This document shows positions 1-8,342 of a stretch of DNA of 64,000 nt, piece by piece. This DNA comes from Onchidella celtica (Eukaryota; Mollusca; Gastropoda; Systellommatophora; Onchidiidae), in contig OZ007569.1 of assembly GCA_963931925.1 (NCBI GenBank), positions 22,217,662-22,281,661 of the forward strand, read 5' to 3'. Position 1 is the stretch's first letter, and the number at the start of each line of letters is the position of its first letter. Under the pieces are notes generated by a model that was given only the letters and a program-made list of their open reading frames with translations, ran no database searches and was not told the DNA's origin. Made by a program: the position numbers and the translations under genes.

Positions 1-832
1 AAGAATCAGCAAAGCCAGCTCTGCATTTGGCAGGCTTCGAAAGAGAGTATGGGATGTTGCCGGCATTCGCACAGACACTAAGCTGAAAGTGTACAATGCT
101 GTGGTCCTTCCCACCCTACTCTATGGGGCTGAAACCTGGACAGTGTACCAATCGCATGCCAGAAAGCTAAATCACTTTCATCTGGCCTGCCTTAGAAAGA
201 TCCTAAGGATCAAATGGCAAGATAAAATTCCAGACACTGAGGTCCTCAATCGTGCCAAGGAATTGAGCATCTTCTGCCACCTGAAAAAAATTCAGCTACG
301 TTGGGCAGGACATGTTGTCAGAATGCCCGACTCCAGACTCCCTAAGCAAATCTTCTTCTCTGAGCTCTCCAATGGAACGAGGAATGTTGGGGCCCCAAAG
401 AGACGTTACAAAGACACTCTCAAGCAATCACTGAAGGCCTTTGCCATTGATGTGAGTGAGTGGGAAAAGCTCTCGCTTGATCGTGCAAATTGGAGGGCGG
501 CCCTTACCAGAGGCAGCAAAGCATGGGAAGCTGACAGAGTCCAGCAGGCTATCAAAAAAAGAGAACGGCGCAAGAAAAGGCCCAGTGGTACTGAACCAAC
601 GGAGCACTCTTGTCATTTATGCGGAAGGGTCTGCAGGGCAAAAATAGGACTTATCGGTCACATGAGAAGCCATAAGTCATGAAAGAACAGTCTTTCCATT
701 CTGTCCTCTGTGTCCTTTAGTTCTCTTTATTGTTCATGTGTTGAAATTCTCAACAATTTCTGTTCTTTATTCCTCTGGTGTTGTTAAGGTCATCATCATA
801 CCTGATGGACGAACTATTATTATTATTATTAT
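1..832 (+). mobile_element. LINE (non-LTR retrotransposon) 3' end, copy 1
   Basis: The element runs in from the left edge, so its 5' part is not visible. It matches 29112-29937 with only about six base differences over 0.8 kb, so both copies are recent members of one family. After the ORF stop there is a 3' UTR of about 130 bp and an ATT-repeat tail (814-835), a normal LINE 3' end. The family clade is not certain; the protein belongs to the broad endonuclease/reverse transcriptase LINE group common in invertebrates. Confidence 0.88.
2..682 (+). CDS. LINE ORF2 C-terminus (reverse transcriptase tail plus zinc finger), 5'-partial
   Basis: An open frame continues from the window edge to a TGA at 680-682 with no internal stop. 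It covers the region after the RT catalytic core: the LLYGAETWT motif, the [17 protein letters not shown] motif, then a basic segment. It ends in a CHLCGR...HMRSH C2H2-type zinc finger, probably for nucleic acid binding. In LINE biology this part helps bind template and target DNA during target-primed reverse transcription. The catalytic YxDD and endonuclease lie outside the window. The intact frame argues for recent activity of the family. Confidence 0.85.
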   Translation, partial: RISKASSAFGRLRKRVWDVAGIRTDTKLKVYNAVVLPTLLYGAETWTVYQSHARKLNHFHLACLRKILRIKWQDKIPDTEVLNRAKELSIFCHLKKIQLRWAGHVVRMPDSRLPKQIFFSELSNGTRNVGAPKRRYKDTLKQSLKAFAIDVSEWEKLSLDRANWRAALTRGSKAWEADRVQQAIKKRERRKKRPSGTEPTEHSCHLCGRVCRAKIGLIGHMRSHKS

Positions 833-1322
833 TATCATCTTGTTATATCAGAGCTAGAGGGTGAGTATGTAAATTGTAAGCACCTAAAGTGCCATGTCTA
901 CTTGACCAAAAATTATGAAACTGTGCTGCCTCAATTTTTTAATGATAGATTACATATCCAATTTGGACAAAATTTAATCTATAACTATAATATACTGGTA
1001 AATCTTATTATAAAAGAAATGGTCTCAAGATTATTTCATTGTTGGTGTAAGTTTTCTTTAAGTGACAACTAATCTGACCCAGTCTCCTTTCTATTGACCA
1101 GTTGTGTTTATCAAGTTTCAGGCAATCTTTGAAAAATGCCGAACATGAATTATGACATGTATTGTAGGAAATGAAAATATGTATGTATTACGTATTACAT
1201 TCACATCAGTTCCAGTTACTAGATAGGCTCTGTTTGTGAGGTAACATTAAATAAATTAGAAATTAAGAAAACAAACCTTTCTCAATTTGAACTCATCAGT
1301 TATTCCTATTTTGCTCCCACAG
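833..1322. other. AT-rich non-coding stretch
   Basis: No convincing ORF, RNA gene or repeat was recognised. If the exon at 1323 is real, this is the 3' part of its upstream intron, and the LINE at 1-832 would be an intronic insertion. Confidence 0.4.
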
Positions 1323-1492
1323 GATGGAATGCATTTCCTTTTGGACCTCTACCAAACTATGGGCACATCCATCATTATTTCATTAGTGCAATTACAGATG
1401 AAGCAGAAGACCCACACATATGCAAACCCTTGGTCAAAGGCAAATCCTTTTTCTTTCAAGTGGACGTGTCTGAAGCATGGCGGACAGTATGA
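1323..1492 (+). CDS. Candidate terminal coding exon of an unidentified gene
   Basis: A pyrimidine-rich acceptor (TTTTGCTCCCACAG, ending at 1322) precedes an open segment of about 55 codons ending in TGA at 1490-1492. Read with one base carried over from an earlier exon, it begins GWNAFPFGPLPNYGH and later has VKGKSFFFQVDVSEAW. It is aromatic- and proline-rich and looks like real protein rather than random frame. AATAAA follows at 1661. I do not recognise the family. The upstream exons are outside the window. It could still be a chance open frame. Confidence 0.42.
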
Positions 1493-1660
1493 GGGAGACT
1501 TGAACTATTTGAGTATGTTAGTATTTTGAAAATGTGAATACATTAATTATGTTTCTCGTTTTGAGAAAAGCATCAGTTTTTGTTCCAATTAGCTCTTTTT
1601 GTTAACTGCTGTATGAGCTTATCGTATATGTTGTATAAAATTCATTCAAATACAAAAAGA

Positions 1661-1666
1661 AATAAA
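1661..1666 (+). promoter_or_regulatory. Possible polyadenylation signal AATAAA
   Basis: AATAAA lies about 170 bases after the stop codon of the candidate exon at 1323-1492, a sensible spacing for a short 3' UTR. The hexamer is common in AT-rich DNA, so it is only supporting evidence. Confidence 0.35.
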
Positions 1667-1789
1667 AGTATTATTTACTTGCTTTTAATGATAGCCCTGA
1701 TCAAATGGATTTTTTTTTTCAGCAAAATGAGATAAATTCATCGACATTTTTTTAGTCAGTTTGCCACACAGCTAGAGCAGCCCTTTAAA

Positions 1790-2000
1790 TGTAGGCCTAG
1801 ATGAGTGAATTGGTAAATCTAAATCTAGGTTCTATTGAAGCTGAATTCTGCTTAATCTACTGTAAGTCTAGATTATAGGTCTAGATCAATGTCTAGAAAT
1901 ATCTATGCGAGATCCTGTGGTAGACCTCACAGACTGAGTGGAATCTAGCTTCTGCCTAGACTCTAGATCTAGATAGAATCTGTCTTCTATCTTGATGTAG
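1790..2000. repeat. TCTAGA/TCTAGATC-rich low-complexity tract
   Basis: The palindromic hexamer TCTAGA and close variants (CTAGAT, TCTAGG) recur many times in about 200 bases. The same word flanks the inverted repeats at 17277-17310 and 17550-17600, so it looks like a genome-wide repetitive motif rather than chance. Confidence 0.6.
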
Positions 2001-2246
2001 ATTCTAGTGTATAATCTTGTTTATAAGTCCTAATTATTTTAGATGTAGATGTAGAATATATAAGTGAGGGTATTCTCCTTTGGATTTGTTAAGTTTAGTC
2101 TAAAAAAGCAGTGTGACATTTATCGTTGTTACAATTCTCTTGTACACGACAGCCTCCATCACTTAGACTGAAAACAGCCCAAAAAATGTCTACCATAGCC
2201 CGGAATGAAACCATTGTGCTTGAAGCAGGCAAGGAAGTTGTAAAAA

Positions 2247-2722
2247 GTATTTGTATTTGTATTTGTATTTGTATACTTCTTTAATCCCATTTGGGAAATT
2301 TGCCTTTGTGCCATTGCAGCCCAGTTATAACTGGAGCAGGCACGTCGTCGCCACAGAGCAGCGCCGATTGGCGGTTGTTTTTTGTTTTTTTTTTGTGGGG
2401 GGGGGGGGGAGATGGGGGAGGAGGGGAGGGAATGGTAGGGATGAATTTTTATTTAATTTTGCCCGGGCAGCGGCCTGTTCGGCCTGCTCTTTTCGATTTT
2501 TAACTGCCAAGGTGCAACGTGCACACGGGCCCTCCAAATTTTTTCGTCCTTATCCGAGAAGACTAGGTACTCGATCCTACCCCCCAATAGGATCAGGGAC
2601 ACGAAAATATGAGAAAAATCCCAAACTTCCAACATGCCTGCACCGGCCGGGTTTTGAACCCGGGACCCTTGGCATGAGAGGCGAGTACCTTAAATTGCCT
2701 CTAGACCACCTTGTCCCACGTA
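2247..2722 (-). mobile_element. tRNA-derived SINE, copy A (full length, antisense)
   Basis: Read on the minus strand, the head (2650-2722) resembles a tRNA: GTGGTCTAGAGG fits a pol III A box and GGGTTCAAAACCC a B box. A body of about 350 bp follows and a (AAATAC)n tail, seen on the + strand as TATTTG repeats at 2247-2275. Copies B (4319-4525) and C (58016-58487) share the same head and body. A G-run followed by G-rich sequence (2396-2430) corresponds to the C-run of copy C. The open frames here are by-products of the SINE. Confidence 0.85.
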
Positions 2723-2724
2723 TA

Positions 2725-4318
2725 TCCCCCAAGTTTTTTGCCCTTGGGATACATATTTTAAAGCCTTTTGTGACTCCAAAATTAGGGAGCTCCTCCTGAA
2801 ATACTCCTAACAACAGCCTCAATTCTTTCAGATTTTCTTTTTTTTTTCCTCCTGTGTTTTGGTTGAAAGGGCAGGGTTAGGGATTCAATAAGATTTAAGG
2901 TTGAGAATAAGGACTGAGTTAGGGATATAGGTTCGTATGCGTTCTTGCCCCTATCGCAAAATGCTTAATTGGGGTGCATACGTAGTCATAACAACAGCTT
3001 GCAAAAAAGAGGGATGATTTCATGGATTATTACTTTGGATGTATTGCTTTTTGTGGATTTTTAAAAAAATCATGTCATGTAACTCACATCGAGACATGAT
3101 CTGATGCACTTATATCTGATTTTGTACAAATGGCTTCATTGCATTTTACGGTCAAACCCTTCATTTGAATACTTGAACAGACGTGTTTTTCCCTTCATTG
3201 TATGATGTAAACATCAGTTGTTTTTTGTATAAGTACAAATCCTAAGTGATTGCTCAAGGAAGAATGTTTCTTTTAAAGAGTAAACCTGTATGTATATGAT
3301 AACAGCTGGGTGGAATTCAGCACTACTTGTCACTTAATGTAAGAATGAAATTTGTTTTTCAGAAATGCTGAAAAATGTTGTCTCTTTTGTGTCCATTTCC
3401 TGAGATGTGTGTCCAGGCTACTAACTGCATGTTCCAAGTGGTGCGGACAGTGTACCCTTTCATAATTATTACACATTTAGTGTTCTCTTTATCAGCATGG
3501 TCAAGTAGAAAATGAAAAGTTTGAATACAGTCACAGGATTTACTATTTCATTTTCAAACAAGTATTATTTTGATATATTGCCAATGTATTTGAATAAACA
3601 TCAAGAAATATGTATTTTGTGTATTGTGTAGAATAGCTGTTTTGTTCCATTAAATGTGATGACTGGAAGATGGACATATGAGTTGTGTTAAGAGAGATAG
3701 GGAGAGTGAGGAACAGAATAGTGAAACATCATCACTTAACACTAACAGTGTGGCAATGAATGTTGACTTTCTGTTGAGAAAGCTCATGTTTAGACTTAGA
3801 TCTATTAATATTACTGTGCACACAAAAAGAGTGCAGAAACACAGGGGACTGCGAAGCTTTAAAAAAAAGAAGAGAAAAAGTTATAATGTAGGCCGCAGTG
3901 TGCAACGTCCTGCAGACACACCCAGCATTAGAGACAACTAACAACAACAACAACAAAAAAACTAGGTGTACCAGTATACAATGAATTCCAAAAACAATTT
4001 AAAATGGAAAAAGGTATGTGTATAATCTCTCAGATTTTAAGTCTTTCATCAACTATATTAAACAAACAAACAAAATTATAACGGATAATTCACTGATTGC
4101 TGTGGTGTTTTATATTTTGAAAATATTCCCCTTTCTTAAAGTTGCAATTTAAGCTACCTTTTTGTGTGTGATTAAATGTTGCTTACAACGAGTGACACTG
4201 AATTGTCATTTGGCATCTCTATGCTGATTTTTGTTTTCCCTTGATGATGGTTCTTGGATAACTGAAGCCTTCCTCCTCCTGAAAAACTTTCCCGTCTAGA
4301 ACTAAAGACGACATCTTT
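2725..4318. other. Unannotated AT-rich stretch
   Basis: I see no supported gene. A frame at 3678-3941 is lysine-rich near its end and runs into an AAC repeat (3941-3960); it has no recognisable domain and no convincing start context. The rest is simple AT-rich sequence. Confidence 0.4.
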
Positions 4319-4525
4319 GACGCGCACACGGGTTCTGCAGGTTTTTCGTCCTTATCTGAGAAGACTAGGTGCTCGATCCTACCTACCATAGGATCAGCAT
4401 GGCAGGGACAAGAAAAGGTGAGAAAATCCGAAAATTCCCACATGTCTGCACCTACCGGGAATCGGACCCGGTACCTTCGGCATGAGAGGCGAGCGCCTAA
4501 TTGCCTCTCGACTACCGTGTACCCC
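4319..4525 (-). mobile_element. tRNA-derived SINE, copy B (3'-truncated)
   Basis: The tRNA-like head lies at about 4450-4525 on the minus strand, with the B-box-like GGGTCCGATTCCC, followed by the same body as copy A (GGATCGAGCACC, TCTTCTCAGATAAGGACG). The match stops near 4319, so the 3' part and tail are missing. A TTG/ATT microsatellite abuts the 5' side (4528-4566). Confidence 0.8.
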
Positions 4526-4527
4526 AC

Positions 4528-4566
4528 TATTGTTATTGTTGTTGTTGTTATGGTTATTGTTATTAT
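4528..4566. repeat. (TTG/TTA)n microsatellite
   Basis: Imperfect repeats of ATTGTT, GTT and GGTTATTG lie next to SINE copy B. Confidence 0.75.
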
Positions 4567-4743
4567 ACCGCGAGGCTTTGCAGCATTTTTTAACGCCACA
4601 CTTTAACATTGTTGCCAGCCTTGCTGCAAGCCCACAAATTACAGTCAATCTTTGAAGATGCTGTTTGTTTCAGTTAAGATACCTAGCTGTTTCTGTCTTG
4701 AAATGACCACTAAACCCAACCAGCAAAGGGAACTTCGTCATTT

Positions 4744-4747
4744 TACA
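4744..4747. repeat. Gypsy target-site duplication, left (TACA)
   Basis: TACA sits directly before the TG of the 5' LTR and is repeated at 15365-15368 after the CA of the 3' LTR. Gypsy integrases usually duplicate 4-6 bp. Confidence 0.7.
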
Positions 4748-7303
4748 TGTGAGAGGATGAACGACTTTCTATTTTTAATGTGCTTTCATGGTAGCTCTAG
4801 TGCGTGAGTGAGGGACGGCCACTCATAGTAGTTTAGGGACACTTGGCCGAGTACCATTAATTGGATTATTTCCCTTGTAATACTAGCGCGGGACCCGTTA
4901 TTCACATCACGGTGAAAAGCGCGCATTTTGATTGGTCAGTTGGAAATGTTGACCACCGGGCTTCCAACTCTTATATCATGGCTTTAAGTTTCTTACAACT
5001 CGCTCCTTCGTTGTTATCCACCGACAGAAAGACGGGAACCCGAATTCATTTTTGAGAGTAGACAATACCCTATCGGTACAAAATAGGTACTCATGATAAC
5101 GTTTGTTATCAATGGAGATACGTCGTATTAATGGACGAAAGTATCCCGCACAAAATTGTCGAATGTTGTTAGTCCTGACACTTTGAAAATTTATATTAAA
5201 ACTATTACCGGGTTTCTGGTAAAAGTAGTCAGTTAGAATTTTAGCAGCAAGTTTCCAATTTATAATGGTACCAATTTTGTTGTACTTTGATGCACATATC
5301 CTATTGAAATAATTAATAAGAGGGTCTCGGATTTAAAGCAAACTATGAGTTAGACGCATGTTATCCCCGATAAATCCAACCTGGGTCAAATTTATTCAAT
5401 TATTGCTGGAGGGGTCGTTAGAGTAATTTCTGCAGTTTACTGGGATACCTAATTGACTTTTGTGTGCACCCTTTTAACCGTACTGTAAATTCGATTGTGT
5501 TAGGACCCTAACCGGTTATGTTGTCGGGCTGGACTCCATGTCCGAGCCTTTCACTTGTGCAACACGGGCTACGTAATAGCTCTCTCGGACGTCCGCGCGG
5601 GCTCATAAATAAGATGCGGTTCGAGTGGTCAACACACTCCATCATAGACGCAGAGACAAGAGCCGACAGCACAGTGAACCCAGCCCAGCAACCCGGGCCC
5701 GTAGCAGCTCAGAGGCTTGCCGACGCTTGCCATCGCCACCCCGCCCCATAAGGCATGTAGCGGTAGCACAGGACCCGGAGAAACTTTGGGTAAGTTGGAG
5801 ACTATTATATTAGAAGTGACTTTAATTTGCGCACCCCCCCCCCCTTTTCTTGGATGCCACGTAGAGAATGCTGATCTACAGAGACTATTATGAGTCCGGC
5901 TCAACGGTAATTGCCATTGTCATTGGACGTGTAGGATGCGCGATGCAGCGCAGTGTCTTGATGTTGTGACTTTATTGTCAAAGTTAACGTTTGCGGTGCT
6001 AGATGATAATGATGGCTCGCTAACCAAGCTATCAAGATTTGCTTGTGTGCCTATATATAGTGTATGTGTAGCATTGCCTTGTTGTGGTGGGCAGTGAGGA
6101 TTTCCTGACATGTTAATGTGGATGGCTTATGTTACAGCGAGCGGCACTATACGCTTGATTGTATTACGGGTATTTGTGTACCTTGCCAGTACCACTATGC
6201 TATAGAGAGCAGTGTGATTGTGATTGCGTGTTTAGTGTTTAAGATGTGTAATTAATTACATGTATTGGAGATGTATAATATTAGTTGGGCCTCACATGGG
6301 TGAGCCCCAGGATTGTTCTGTGTGCGGCGGTGGATGAACAATGTTTCAGTGAGTCTACACATGTTGCAATGAGTCTCGCCGACATATATATATATATCAT
6401 GTGCATGCATTATAGTTATCCAGATGTATTATGCTTCTATATGAGTGTCGTAAGTGTGTGAAGGACAGTTTCATTTTAAGGAATGTACACATTACTTTAT
6501 GTATCTAGTGGTGTGTCATACACATGTTAGCCTGGCGGCATAGCTCCGCGGCTAAGGTCAAAGGGCATGACCCTTCAGTATCGATTGGGAAGGGAGGTAA
6601 CCCATACAATAGCCCTGGGGCGGGTTAGTACTAATAATGGGAGTGGGCCTATGAGGATGGCCTGCATTGGGATGCAGCGTCTGTGTTATGGACGGTCAGT
6701 GGGCCATGTTGGCCACTGCGTTATTAAATGGAATGGCCACTCTGGATGTGTTGTACACCGGCTCAGCGGAGCGAAACTATTGTGTTCTTGCCCCTTCATT
6801 TGTTATGTCCTTCATACTTTGATTAGTACATTAATTAGTTTATGTTGCCAGTGTACTAGGAAACTCCTTGTGTATATGATATAGCCACTTGTAGTTGTTA
6901 TTCATTAACCTTAGCGCTATTTTATTCCATGCATACATATCCAGTTGGTTATTGCTTAAATTCTATATTATATTGTGGTTGTTTGATTTAATACTTAATA
7001 CTATTACTATGTATGTCCACCATTGATTGCCTGATTAATGTTGTCATTATATCCTAATCATATTTTCGTCTTTTTCTCTTGTTCCAGCTTATGGCTGGTT
7101 GGGCTTCTTTTTATGGGCTTCTTCTTTTGTTGGGCTTCTTTTTCTTTTGCTTTTTTTTTGTTTGGTAGTGATACCGTTGTTAGGCTTTTTGAATAAATAA
7201 GATTGCCAGCAGAACCCTGTGTTTGTTAATCCTGTGTATCCTTAAGGGAGTTACTATTGAACCCACGCAGTAACCACATTAGCCACTCGTAGTTCATCCA
7301 ACA
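4748..7303 (+). repeat. 5' LTR (2,556 bp)
   Basis: The LTR starts TGT and ends ACA, with AATAAA at 7192-7197 about 106 bases before its end, a typical place for the retroelement poly(A) signal ahead of R/U5. A (TA)n run lies near 6384-6397. The LTR contains several small frames (e.g. 4861-5055, 6567-6884) with no recognised protein; these are repeated exactly in the 3' LTR and I treat them as non-coding. Confidence 0.96.
7192..7197 (+). promoter_or_regulatory. AATAAA poly(A) signal in 5' LTR
   Basis: The copy at 15253-15258 in the 3' LTR is the one expected to be used for element transcripts. Confidence 0.6.
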
Positions 7304-7308
7304 TTTTC

Positions 7309-7326
7309 TGGTGTCAGAAGTGGGAT
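7309..7326 (+). promoter_or_regulatory. Primer-binding site, complementary to tRNA-Leu
   Basis: TGGTGTCAGAAGTGGGAT begins 5 bases after the 5' LTR. It is the exact complement of the 3' end of a common animal tRNA-Leu acceptor/T-arm (ATCCCACTTCTGACA plus CCA). This is where minus-strand DNA synthesis would be primed. Confidence 0.88.
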
Positions 7327-7345
7327 ACTTCGGTCCATTAGTCAA

Positions 7346-7380
7346 TCCAACATTTTCTGGTGTCAAGAGGTGGGATACAC
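7346..7380 (+). repeat. Degenerate second copy of the LTR-end/PBS junction
   Basis: The sequence TCCAACATTTTCTGGTGTCA that spans the LTR end and PBS at 7297-7316 reappears 49 bp downstream, followed by AGAGGTGGGATAC where the first copy has GAAGTGGGATAC. It therefore duplicates the last LTR bases together with a diverged PBS. Confidence 0.85.
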
Positions 7381-7415
7381 AGAAGGGTTAGTTTGTAAGT
7401 CTAGAAAGCCCAACC

Positions 7416-8342
7416 ATGCCACGAACAACAGGAAGCCGAAGTTCAGATGAGGAACAACCCCCCGCACCACCGCCAATGCCAACACAGCCCTACATTATAA
7501 TGGCAGCAGAGCAGCCGAGGATCGACACATTCTACGGCGACATGGGGAGAGGAGGTGCAGAGAGGTTTGAGGGACAGCTCCGGGCCTGTTGGTCCAGCAG
7601 GCCAGAACTCTCCGAGGACCGCCGCCTCACCATCCTTCTAAACAGCGTCGGCCCCGAGGTGAGGGCGGAACTCAAGTGCCACCCCCGGGAGGTGCAGCGA
7701 GATCCTGAGAGAGCTCTCCAGTGTATACTGGAGGCTTTCGGAGAACACCGGTCACCCAGCGACCTGTTCATAGCCCTGAGCCAGTGCCGCCAACGACCAG
7801 GGGAGACGGTGAGGGGTTTCTCCCATCGGCTGAGGGATATGTTCGACGCCCTTACCAAGCGCCAGTCTGCCCTGAGGGAGCCCATATATGAAGAGAGCAT
7901 CCTGAGGGACATCTTCATGGGGGCCCTCTCAAGCGAATCGCTCACGGCCCAGCTCCGTGAATACAGGTTCCAGCATCCAGATGCCACCTTCCTGGACATC
8001 CGGAACACTGCCATCCGCTGGTATGACGACAGGGGACACCCCGACAGCCACGTCCAAGCCATTGCGACCAGGGCTGACAACAGGCCACCCCAACACTCCG
8101 CCGCCGCCACTGCTAACACCAGCGACCGGGCCATCGCTGATCTCAACGGCAGGCTGGAGAAAATGGAAGCTCTCCTGTCTCGGTTGGCTGAGGAGGAGCC
8201 ACTCAGCCACCGGAGAAGGACGAGGGGGCAACGAACTGAGAGGGGACCAGGAGCCTGTTTCCAGTGTGGACGACAGGGACACTTCGCAAAGGACTGCCGC
8301 CGCTATCCACGCAAGCCACAGGGGGAAGGGCGACCCCTGTAG
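7416..8342 (+). CDS. gag: Gypsy gag (capsid/nucleocapsid polyprotein)
   Basis: This 308-codon frame starts at the first ATG after the PBS region. The middle part (about residues 50-200) has the retrotransposon gag pattern, including ERFEGQLRACW and GETVRGFSHRLRDMFDAL, and forms the particle shell. Near the C-terminus is one CCHC zinc knuckle, CFQCGRQGHFAKDC (CX2CX4HX4C), for RNA packaging. The N-terminus is proline-rich. The frame ends in TAG at 8340-8342 and overlaps pol by about 79 bases. Confidence 0.94.
   Translation: MPRTTGSRSSDEEQPPAPPPMPTQPYIIMAAEQPRIDTFYGDMGRGGAERFEGQLRACWSSRPELSEDRRLTILLNSVGPEVRAELKCHPREVQRDPERALQCILEAFGEHRSPSDLFIALSQCRQRPGETVRGFSHRLRDMFDALTKRQSALREPIYEESILRDIFMGALSSESLTAQLREYRFQHPDATFLDIRNTAIRWYDDRGHPDSHVQAIATRADNRPPQHSAAATANTSDRAIADLNGRLEKMEALLSRLAEEEPLSHRRRTRGQRTERGPGACFQCGRQGHFAKDCRRYPRKPQGEGRPL

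Noticed and set aside
2650..2722. tRNA-like sequence with A and B boxes (also at 4450-4525 and 58016-58090)
   Set aside because: Each is the head of a dispersed SINE with the same body and tail; the cloverleaf is not complete, so these are not tRNA genes.
2251..2799. 182-codon + strand ORF and overlapping minus-strand frames
   Set aside because: They cover SINE copy A, including its tail repeat and G-run; no protein similarity.
3678..3941. 87-codon Lys-rich ORF
   Set aside because: Low-complexity end, no homology recognised, no splice or poly(A) context that convinces.
6535..6610. Possible tRNA-like segment in the Gypsy LTR (GCATAGCTCCGCGGCTAAGG)
   Set aside because: Resembles an A box only; no acceptable B box or acceptor stem was seen.
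4861..6884. Small ORFs in the 5' LTR (and the same ones in the 3' LTR)
   Set aside because: No domain, no clear start context; they sit in an LTR and are duplicated only because the LTR is.
7532..8146. 204-codon minus-strand ORF over gag, and other antisense frames over pol
   Set aside because: Shadow frames of the GC-richer gag-pol region.
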